Shown here: positions 26,565 through 38,500 of the stretch, piece by piece | How positions within the stretch are numbered: position 1 is the stretch's first letter | How the letters are laid out: every line of letters starts with the position of its first letter | Assembly: GCA_016165875.1 (NCBI GenBank) | Contig: JABBOT010000002.1 | Coordinates: 39,335,868-39,399,867, forward strand | Length of the DNA: 64,000 nucleotides | Reading direction: 5' to 3' | DNA from: Acanthopleura granulata | Taxonomy: Eukaryota > Mollusca > Polyplacophora > Chitonida > Chitonidae | Made by a program: the position numbers and the translations under genes | Notes under the pieces: model-generated | Told to the model about the DNA's origin: nothing | The model's database searches: none | The model's input: the letters and a program-made list of their open reading frames with translations, nothing else

Positions 26565-29500
26565 CTACAACGAGACAAACAGCCAATTAGAAGTCCTGGT
26601 AACTTAGACAAATATTAAGCAATGCCAGTCACACACCAATATAATTCCACTGAGAAAAACAAATTGTGCAAAGTTGTTTAATGGCGATCAAACATTCTTG
26701 AACAAAACACACAAGCTTTAAATTACAGCTTGCAATCTTAGCATGGAAGACCTGCGGCGTTATGCCTTGTAAGTAACATTTAATTCCGCTTAACCCAGGT
26801 CTAAGGGATGATTAAGCATGGCACAGTTTTAATATCACCGCTGTGTTTATATAACGCGTAGCAATAAAAGTGTAACTCAGATAGTTTATACTTTTTCTTA
26901 TTTGAAAGTACGATGTTGTGCATAATATGAAGCTTTCAATATTTACACATACAGGATAACTCCCTGAAAACGTCTCTTGCAAAGTTGCATATCCACAATG
27001 ACAATGTACACAAATTGTTGACCACTGATACACGTGTCTATACAGATGTGTTACACAAATTACACTTACTGCTGGTACACAAAGTCACATGGATGTGCAT
27101 TTTTGACACAATACAGTGTACCACTTGTGCAAAATAGGTTTTTACATAATACACACTGGATTTGACTCATTGGTTATTATTAGGCCTACACACGTATGTC
27201 TCTCCTACATAACTGGAAACCATTCTTCGTGGTAACTACCTTGCCTTAAATGTATGTATATTTTTAAATGATTGAAATTTTACTTTTATTAATGACGTTG
27301 GCCTTTGGGAAGTCGACTTTGGATACTTTTTTTATCAGTTAACGGCTTAGTATTTACCAGACAAAATACCAAACATCTCTTTGAACAGAACGGGGTTTAC
27401 TTGTATTTAACAAACTGTATACACATTCACACATCACATATCTATATACACCATTTGTATTTGAGAAAGGAATCATGATCTGTATAACAAACTATGACAA
27501 AGTATGTTCTGTGGCACCGTATCTCAGTAGTAGGTTTAGCTCTGTGAAATGATTCGGTTTAAAGGTAAACGGCAGTACTGATCTGAAACCTACTGATGAA
27601 GAGTAAATACTTTTTCAACTCTGTGTTACTTCTTTCTGTTATTTTGTATGCGTGTAGGTTTTTCACAGGTTACATGTATGGCTGGCAGAGAAAAGGTCTA
27701 TAACTGTGAAAAACGTCCAAAAAGTGTTACATTCTTTATAACATGAATGACGCGTGCTGCCAATGGCGTTACCACACTAACATTTTCTGTACGACGTTGC
27801 ATTGGGCAGTTGTAAATATTTATCTCCGAAATCTTCCACAGTATTATAATGTTGAAAGAGAAGCCTTTCGGCGTCATTGTTTGCAAAAATTAAAATCCTT
27901 GCAATTCACTGTTCATGTCAAAATTTTAGGCCTAAGAATGAGGCATAGATCGAATTTTGTGGGAAATTGTGCGAAACAACGTAGGCTGTTTTTTTAGTCA
28001 CCACGTTATCACTTGTCTTTTACCAAGGTGGTCGCTTTGGGCGACAACAGTTTACTACTTACATACTTTAATTTGCCTTTATTTACTAAACATTCCCTTG
28101 GTGTAGTTTGGCCAATTTTGGCAACCTTAAATGTTCATTCTCCATTCAGAACACGTGGACGAGTTGGCATTGGAGTCAGCAGAGGTGCGGTAGGTAACAG
28201 GTGAGTTCCTCCTGATTTGGATGCAGGCCAGATATTTAAACATCAGTCGAAGGACGAGGCAGTGTCCAATGACTCAATCTACACAGTAGCATAGCGTGAA
28301 ACTTTGAATTGAACCCAAGTACTCCTGATTTAGGACATTTAAGTATGCCTGTATCATAAATAATGCATTTCTCGTTTTGAGGGGTTGTGATAGCTATATA
28401 ACGTTTTTGAGAAGACTCAGACATAAGAGACTTACCGAACGTAGCCACCTGGGGGCTCTATTTTTCCGAACACCTCTGAAGAACATATTAGCTACTATAC
28501 AGGACACGATCGTAGACACTGTGATCATCAACATATTCAAACAGTAATAGGCCCCTGGAAGACAATAAAAAGCCGATTTAGAACATATGTAGGTGGCAGT
28601 AATCACCGATCCCACAAGCTATTGGACCTTGACAGAAAATAAAAAGGCGATTAGAGCACATGTAACTGACAGTAATCATGGATTCGAGTAGCTAATGGAC
28701 CTTGTAGGGTCATTGTTTACAATTAATATGACGGTATCAAAGTCAGAAAGACGGATATGACGAGACTCCTTTGCAAAAAGTGTGCGCGTAATTCCAAAGC
28801 GCTTTATCGATATATTAATAGGCTGTTTATTTCATCTGGCCTATTTCCGAAAGCGTCACCCTCGATGTATTAGATGTAACCACCACCAGAGACGTCGCCT
28901 GCTCACGATGGTTCACCGTATATGTATATCAGAAGGTTTCCTCCAAAAAAATAAAACACTATCGCCGTAATAAAGGCGAAGTATTTTTAATACAGTGTTA
29001 AATCCAAATTAGATAATAAAACAACATACGATGAAACTATGCATGGGAATTTGCACCTGTAATAAAGTTTTACTTTTATTCTTTCACTGTATAATAAGAG
29101 ATATAATAAATTATTCTGAGCAAATCCGACGCAATTAGCATGTATTTAATCATATCGATACCGTAATCTAATTTTCAGGACATCTTGAAAATGTTGAGCA
29201 AAACCGAGGCGTGATTAATATTACTATAGATGCATCAAACTTTTCATAGCTGTGACAATTTTAGGTGTGATTTTAGTCCTTTCTTAACGAGTCCCCGCCT
29301 CCAAATTAATCTTTCCATAATGTCATCGAGGGATCAATTACCTTCGAAAGGGTGACAAACACAATATTCATGCTCTTATGTTAGCATTGAACACGTGGGC
29401 CCAGGTGCAGATGTGTTATTAAATGTGCTGGGCATGCTTTTCTACGTTATTGTCGTTCTACGTCCCAGTTGGTTAGGGCAAGTACTGCTGTGGTTTGCCT

Positions 29501-32500
29501 TAATTTCTTCTGACAGCTTTACTGCAAGTGCATACAAGATTAAATTGTATTCCTGCTGATAAGCCTGACTTGGAACCAAGGAAAGATTGGACAGCGAATT
29601 TATGGAAGACGTGTAATCTTAAATGAAAAGGTTACAAGTTCGTTGGATAGTTTCCAGTCCTAATTGTAAGGAGAATAGCAGGTATTTTCATTTTCTCCTT
29701 AGATATGTTTATCAGCTTTCAAAGTTTTGTAGACCAATTAAAACCGCTATTTATTTACATGACATTCGCCAATATTGGACATTGACATTACTCTCGATCA
29801 ATCACTGACAAGGAAAAAACTATGAGATGAATAGGAGATCATGTAAATGATACCAGCAGAAAATCATGTGGGCTTAAAATATGTATAACTTAGTATAACT
29901 TGATTACATCATACTCTGATGAGGGAATTCTTGAGTGTCTTTCTGCATCTTTTCTCGTGGTGACTGAATTATTCGTTCTATTTGGCAATGCGTTCGTCCA
30001 CCAATAATATGAGTGTAAAGCCACGAACAAAGACATACAACTATGTTTTGTTCCATTTAAAATGCTCACCAGTAGTATTTTAAACTTAAGTGTTCCCGCA
30101 GGCAGCGTGGATATCTAACAACGTAAGCTGTGCAACTTTTCTGAACTGGTCTGCAATCATGCTTGCAGACAACAATAATGCTTTGCGTTCGGGGAGAAAG
30201 AAAATTGTTCCAAGTAACACAACTGATTTGGAGAAGATTTTGTGTCTCAACATTTGAAGCTTGCTGCGAACGCTTATTTCAAATTTGTGATTTTTCCAAA
30301 ACAATGATAGCAGGATACATGTAATAGGAAGCTCTGTATAACTAAATTAAAACCTCATTCTTCTCTTACTGCAATAATCTATTCCAGCACAGCTGTAGCA
30401 TTGAACAAGACACAGGTTCAATCAGGTTTCCCAAATCATGAACCGGACTCACTGCCGTATTTGAGAAACAGCTTTTATGTGCTTTAAATCTTAACCTAAT
30501 AAACAAATAAATACGTCTAGAAACTTATGAATCATTTCTCTCTCAATGATTTCTAAGGCACAACGTTTCATGATAACTAAGCATCTTGTTTAGTTATCTT
30601 GGAGGTTGAACTTCAGCATCAACAGAACTTCAATTTACACAGCAACATGTTCGCTGTAATGTTCTTACCGATAAGGGGTATAGAAGAGGTAGCCCGTGGT
30701 GTGGAATCAGATAACAGCAACAGTAATACGAAGAAAGCCACAAATATGTTCATTCCTGCAACGAAAAAAAAAAAGATGGGTAACACCTATACTACCTGTT
30801 TTACCTGACAAATTCAATTAACTGCTAATTTTTTTCTCTCCACAAATGTTCGAGAAAGCACGAGAAAGGCGAGTGTCTTGTGAAGGAAGTTTGGGGTCCT
30901 TTTGGTGTAACAAGTTCGCGTCGTGTGCCTCGTTATGGCTTAAGACACAGCTGGGGCCCCTTCCATTACCAGGCTCCCACATGCAGAGACTCGCCGGTGA
31001 AACGGTCATTGTGTGAGACAGTTACATAATTACCGTTAGACAGAAATCCACTTAGTATTCCTAAGACAGAACGGCAGACATGTTATCTGGATGGGCTGGT
31101 TTCCTGGGGAAAAGGTCAGAGGCTGGTCTTAGCAGAGAATGATAACTGCTTCTATACAGCCCCTTGCAAATGAAACTTAGGCTCTGATTAGTTAAATGCC
31201 TGATGATGAACAAGACCAGCGCTGAAATTTGCCAGTTATTACCCTGTTATTTTGGTGTTTTACAGACGCTCCTTACTGTGTTTAAGATAGGGTTAAACCG
31301 GAATCATGTCTACTCTGTTTTAAATCATAATTGGCATTCGCTAATTAGAGCGATGTTCTTGTTACATTATTAATGGATATTCGGAAAGCAAATGTTGGGA
31401 TGCGATCGAAGAGAAACCTTCCATTTTCTGTTATGATCAATGTGATGTATAACCTTGTCGAGGATGAGCTCATGTGTCGTCCACATTTCTACAGACATTG
31501 CTTTATTGCAGTAATACGCTGATGGGAAGAGGAAGGCAAAAATATGAAGGAAACAGAGTCGCTTCATAAGAAAATATACCATTGTTTCACACAAGAATGT
31601 CACCCTTCCTAAGGATGGTTGTACATTGAACCTATAGCTCTTCATTACTAATTGACAATATTGCTGGAGCAGATATATCTTTGGTGGTTGTAAAACCGAT
31701 CACAAAGCAATGCCGTAAATAAGTAATGAGCTAACCCTAATGAGCATTCCGTGTAGATCGGCTGTCCTCATGGGTATTATTCCAATATTCAACTACTTGT
31801 TGACCTTACAGCACGGAATCCGGGAGACAATAGGCAGACACCGTAGTTTGAGTTCTCGTATTGTGATGACACGGGTGTTTAATCACTTATCACACTGTTT
31901 TGACCATTACGCGCCAAACTACTTGCATATTGTCCCCCGATTTTACATGATAGTGACAGCTGACACCGGTATGTGCGTGACTGAACGATACTATTAGCAT
32001 ATTATCTATACAACAACCATCGCATTAGTTTTTACTGTTTCGTCTTTTTATTCAGCCTATAGTCGTATGGTGTGACCTCAGCTATGGGCTATATACCTGA
32101 GTGACCTACAAGTCATGCTAAAAATGGATCGCTGCCGTATATCAGAAAGATATATAAGCTTTTCTGCTGGTTATTCCGTTCGTTTTCTATACCAGTCTAT
32201 TTGTTGTTCGTTTTTGTCATGACCGACACGTGTCAGAGTTCCCGGTGCGGTTGGTGGTCTTCCGCAATAAGTATCACGGCTTTTCCCAGTGATTGAGTGT
32301 ATGTGCGTACCCTGGAAACCCATACACGTGTATTGTATGACGCAGCCTGGCGTCAAACACGAAGTCGCTGTTGGCAAGGGCTGGGTTCCAGTCACTAGTC
32401 AGTCTGCAGGGCGTTTAAACATCTTGTGAACACATCAGGGACATGGATGAAGCGCCAGCCTCTACCATTTATCACCGATCCCAACCCTTGCTGCTATCCG

Positions 32501-35500
32501 CACTATTTGGCTTAGAAATTGGAAACGTGTTAAAGGCAAGTCGTGAAAGGTTTTCCAGATGTACGACTCATCCCTTAACGGTAACGCGCCTGAATTTTAA
32601 CTACGTTCTGACTGCTGGAGAATAGGTTGTAATTTTGTCACGCAATAAACCGCGAAACAAGAACATAACTTCAGGTATGAAATAGCAGTTTACTTTCAGT
32701 TCTGGGTAATGTACATTCTTCCACGGACTCCACTAAGTCTATTTCGGCTTGCAAATCGCGTGGGAATAGGCGGACTACCATGTGGTCTTAACATCAGAAC
32801 GACTTTTTAAATTCTGACTTGGTGCCTGGTTAACAAAATTCATAAAAAAATACTGTACATAAGCAACTGAGCATTATTCTCGTGGCAGTTTTAGCCCACG
32901 GCTATCATGTGTTACGTTACCGTTACCAGACCTTCGTGTGCTGAAAACACAGCGAAAGCACATCCTGCACAGCTGACTGCTGGCCTCAGGGGATGTAGAA
33001 GCATTAGCTCGTCACCCAAATTAGACGCAGCGGCCAATGTTTCTGGTAAACCTATACTTTCAATTCCGGTATGGAATACCAATCCGTCTTTATTTTGGAA
33101 AAACTTAAAACCAACCCAAAATCAGTTTTCTGATGATAAATTTGATAAGGCAGGGAGCATGAAAATATACATGTACATGGAAAGAGTATTTATGACTGGT
33201 TTTGCACCCGTTGACTTCTGTCCTTCATCGACACAACATCCCCACTATCCATGCACATTTCTTACCTAGCTGCAGCTTTGCCGGCGACTCGGGTGGTACC
33301 CAAAAGATGATCAGTGTGAGCAGCGACAGCAGGGCACAAGGTAAAATTAGAATGGCGCTGTAGAAAGCCACTCGGCGCTTGAGTTTTAAATTGTAATACA
33401 GACCGGGATATGGTTCCGGGCAGCAGTCATATTTCTCCACCCTTCTGTGGGCCGTGTTTTCAATGATACCCCACTCATTGCTCGCGATGTAGTCACCCAT
33501 TTGAAACTTGGGTTCGTTTAAAAATATAATATCCAGTTTAAAGCCGTCGTATGTCCATGAACTAAACTTCAACAGGCACGTCTGTTCGTCGAATGGGAAG
33601 TAGGTGATATCAATAGGGCAGGTGCTCTTTAGAATGGCCTGTGGCATCCATTGCGTGTGACCTGTACAATTTAGCACCACCAGTGCTTCTCTCTGTTCCT
33701 GCAACCGGGTATCCGCACTACAGGAGAAACCATAAGGCCACAAGAGATTAATTAACAGAACTGAGGTCAAAATAAAATACAAAAAAATAATCAACTAAAA
33801 TTAAAAAATATTTCAGAACAACGGAAATTTGCAGAATGAGAGTGTATTACAACATTTGCAGTCCTTCAATAATCTGTTCTTTGTTGATTGCGGTGTGAAA
33901 TTAAATATAGGGTATTGTTTCAGGCATCTCAAAACGTTGTAGGAAAGTGTAACCATATGATATGTACATATAAGTTCAGTGTGGCGTTAAAAGCAATCAA
34001 ATAAGTAGTTAAACGTGACAAGTGTATACTCACAAATTGTACAGAACAATATCTGGCTTCCATATCAGATCAGAAGGAACTCTGACTTGTGTAATGTTGT
34101 CGTACTCTTCAGGATTCCATTTTAATAGTACATCCCTCCAGTGCTGAAAAACAACACAACAGCTTATTGTCTACGACATATGATAGTAAGAGGAAAGTGA
34201 ACGACTGAAGGAAAATTACTTCGCACATAAAAACTATCGGAGGAGTTAATGATGTCAAGAGTGAAAAAGTATAACCTCGCTTAGGGCAAATGCAAATGAG
34301 ATTAGAGATTTGAATAATAAATGAGCGTGATACGGCCTTTTTACAAATGGCACCACCGTTGGTTGTGTTGAGGAAAGCCTGATATAACAAGAGAATTGAG
34401 ATGAAATCCGAATGTGAGAGAAATGTTGTGACAGTTACCACTTATGTCATATGCATGAGCCCTTTAGTTTATAACAGCTACTCCTAGCCATGTGCTCAAC
34501 TACAAACGATCGTATTACCGATTCCCCAAATAGCACGTCAAACAACAACTGACAACCCCACAAATATTGTATAAACAATTTTGCATCATTTTACGACGCC
34601 GAAAAGTTTTCTGCAAATATTTTGCAAATTAAATAATTCCAGTACAAATGATAGTACTAGCTGTTGGCTTGTAGCATGGGTTTGTCGTTCAATTACTCTC
34701 ATTTCACCTGTGATTTTACATCATGTTGATGTATATTTGACCGCTACGTGTAAAATACGATGGTTGCAATAAAACATGAAAGCACGGTGTAGTTTTAAGG
34801 AACCTTGCTTGTGTAGCTACACACAGTAGGCTATAAGTGGACAGTCAGAAAAAAAGCTATGTGTCTACAGGATCAACACCGCAACCAAAACTGCCAGCAA
34901 GTTTTAGTGTTTCCACTGTTTGTTGTTACAGTGTGTGGGACTGAATGTGGACACTTAGATAATGTTACGAGTACGATACCACATGCTCCTAAGTCAGAGC
35001 GCTTTTCAAGCTGAGCATTTGAACCAACTCACCAATAAGATTAACTGGAATACTGTCGCTCAAACCTAAGCTAAAACCATACGATTTTTCAAACGGTAAA
35101 GTTCTGCATCTTCTTACGAACCTCGTCTTTAATATTGTATTGTAATTTTTTTATTTGTGTTTGAGCTATCCGTGTCAGTGTCTGACCCACATTGTTCCTC
35201 TGTGTACGTTGTGGCCTGCGTTGGAATTCGGTCCCGTGCTCTCGAGGCTTCTGTGTTTATGAGTTTCGTGTCATTGTACACAAAGCATAAACTCTGAAAA
35301 GCTGTACCCATGTTGTAAACATGTTAACGATCAAACTATCCAGAATTTTCTTTACCTTAGTGTATAAATATGAGCGCCGAAGTTGTTAAGCTCTCAATCA
35401 TTTTAGATATCTCCACTTGTGAGCAGTCATTTTACTCACGTTCATTTCAGAGCAGTCATATTTACACTCGCCTCCTTAAAAGGATTTTGTGGGAATTCGG

Positions 35501-38500
35501 TTTTCGTGCCATTCGACATACGTCAATTTGTACTCCATTTTTGAGCTTGTCTATCCCCACTTGTTTTGTTTGAGACGTTCTTTTGGAGCTTGTATCGCTC
35601 ATTGTCTCCTTGTGGGATTATATACTTTTCACCCAGTTTACCCTGGAAGTGACATCGCCAGCTCGACATCAAGGACGCTATTGTCAACCCGTCCGCCCCA
35701 AAAAATCGCACCTTGCCGGAGAATCGGATGTACATTTATACCATAGTCGGCGTACCGTGCCCTTTTCTGCTCGTCACTACAGGAGTTTCACCTCCTCGAT
35801 TCGAGAATTCCCAAGGATTCTACATTTGTGGATTCTATATTTACGTGGACTGACTTGCCTTTGCAAGCCGCAATATCCCATCCGGATTTGGACGCTATCT
35901 TCAGTAAGAAACTATATATACTTTTGTAATTATCTGCATTGATTTCTATATTATTGTCACTTGTACTGTTTGTCTATTTTTTTCAAGTGTAGGTATTGAA
36001 CTTAGTCAAGCGTCTTCGTGTTTCTTTGTTTGATCTTGAGTAAGGCCTATTGCTGTCTGATAGTTGAACGAGCCATTTGTTTATCATTTTTCCTCTCCGA
36101 TAGTGGTAACCTTACAATGTTTTTTGGTGTCAAGATGCTTATTTTTACATTCTGATTGCTGGTTTAAATAAAGCAAGGGAAGCTAGATACACAATGAACT
36201 TGGTTAAACAGAAAATCATACGCATTATAATTACCATGTGTGTTAAATGGTTGGTGAAAACACTCCCTGGATAAACGGAAAGATTTGATGCTTGTAGTAA
36301 GCTCTTTTGGAATGGTTCTTGGAATGGAATGAATCCATCATATACTGTGAAAATATCTGACACTGATCAGAACAAAATACCACGTGTACATGCATATAGG
36401 TGTAGACGGGTAAAAAAGAATAAGGACTCTTGCGTGTAGAGTGGATAGATTGAAAACACACATAACCGTGAAATAGAACACAGAGGTTTACATGGGCCAA
36501 GGATAGTATAGGCGAATAAAAACACGGGCATACGTGTAATGGAACACCCATATTGACATAGGTATAATGGAGAAATTGGAACCACGCCGGCACTTCAAGA
36601 AATACAGAAGCTGATAAAGGTAAAGTAGATAACAAGAGAATATAAAAGAAAAAAGGCAGAAGAGTACATTTGCTGAGGTCTTGGGTTTAGAAAGAGAATA
36701 CAACGTACTAAAACTTTCTGAAAGTTTGTTTAAGATGTTTTCATTGTATTGTTTTTACTTTTACTATTTTTACCTCTGGCCAGGTTTCTATATGGACGCG
36801 TAATGGTGCCCCAGCCTCCTCCCCCACCCAAAAAACACAAGAGAGAAAAAAGTATCTCGTACACACATGAATTTGAGGATCATTTAACTTCTGGTGAACG
36901 CTTCCCTATTGATATCCCTAAATGCATGTTAAAGCTATATTATCATTCCAATGCCCGTAACATTTTCATTGCAGGGCTTTCGACAGAGCATAAGATAGAT
37001 GAGTACTCACAAAGTTATACCAGACACTGGTGGTGAGTAGCTGCTCCTTCTCGTCGAGACTCACTATCTGGATCAGACTTAATTCAAACCGAATAGTGAT
37101 ATTATCAGAGGTGTTGGACACGGGTCGCCCATTCTTCCCAAACTTCTCATACTTTTTCATCAAATCTCGAATCAGCTCTTTCTCTCGAGATATGTCGTCA
37201 TTGACATCCCCTACGGAATCATCTGCAAGAAATTAATCAAGATTTAGCCTTACCAAGTCCTGAAGTAATAAGGTATGGAGGAAACCCTAAGTACCATACT
37301 GAAGTGGAATAACTTAAAGCTTCTTAGTGAAACAGTTTTTTTACGGTGGTCTGTTAGTGCCATTCGATATTTTCAACACTTTCTACTGATTTTCCATGAT
37401 TCATATATGTTTCCAGTGAAAAGTTATCATGTAGAGCAAAGAATTCAATGAATGCTCAAAACTGAATTCATGCAAACCCAAAAGCATTTTACACACAATT
37501 GATAAATTCAGCGATAAACTCCGACAAAACTTTTCAGTGTGGTGAAAACTGAAAATGTTTGCACCGTAGAGAAAAATTTTCACAGCGGAGAAAAGTTTTC
37601 CCCGCAGTGGAAACCCACGTGACTCTTACCGCCCATCTGAAATATTCGTCATCTATTTCAGCGAAAAAACTACAGTACATACTACAGTTAAAAGTCGAAC
37701 TTCAGGTTCCTATCTATAATCGTTGCAGAGGGTTAATGTGTTAGATTAGCACCCAAGGAAGTGTATGATCGTCAGATCAAAGATGTCGAATATCTTAGAT
37801 CGAGGTTAAATGTCACGTGTGTTTTCACTGAGGAGAAAAGTTTTCTCCATTTTTCGCTGAATTTATCACTTTTGTCTTAAATATGTTCCTGTTTTTGTGA
37901 ATTCAGTTTTGCGTATTCTTCATATTCTTTGTTCTTAATGATAAGTTTTCACTAGACAAACATATGGTTAACAGAAAATCACAAAAAAATGTTCGAAATA
38001 CAGAATGACACTAACAGGCCACAGTAGTTGTTTGTTGCTTATTTATTTATTTATTTATGCCGGTAAAATGAATATAATCATGGAGCTGTCTTAAGATACA
38101 TACAAAATAAACATAGTGATGAATCAATGTCCACAAAATTCACAAAACTGCGGTTAATAGCTTAAGTATATTCAGATTCAAACGTACAGAACATAGTGAA
38201 AGTCGATCTCAATCTTTTTACTGTCATCTCTTTAAATATAAATACTGCACTCTGATTGAATATGTTTTATTCAGCCTTACTCCAATGAAACTTCTCAAAA
38301 TTTCGCTTCCTGCCAGAATTTCAGTCAACGTCTTATGGTTTGCTTGCATTGCTGAACACAAGGTAACACGTCGAGTAGGATTTTGTGACGAATTTGAGAT
38401 TTCAATGCATTTAGTACATTTGTATGTGGAAAGTTGTGTACCCAAGTGGAGGGATTTTGTGATACCTTACGTATTTGTGGACCTAACATTTACTATACAT

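Larger units (their letters stand above)
26565..33265 (-). other. nAChR introns 6, 5 and 4 (exons 6 and 5 lie within)
   Basis: Intron 6 is 26565-28435, intron 5 is 28555-30668 and intron 4 is 30756-33265. All have GT-AG ends on the minus strand. Apart from the duplicated block beside exon 5, no repeat or nested gene was recognised. Confidence 0.85.
33718..37010 (-). other. nAChR introns 3 and 2
   Basis: Intron 3 (33718-34033) is only 316 bases and featureless. Intron 2 (34144-37010) carries the solo LTR at 35112-36116; the rest is unremarkable. Confidence 0.9.

Noticed and set aside
30086..30304. Minus-strand frame as an alternative M2 exon
   Set aside because: It lacks the Gly 4', acidic 20' and PLIG landmarks; the true M2 exon at 30755-30669 fits phase and family exactly.
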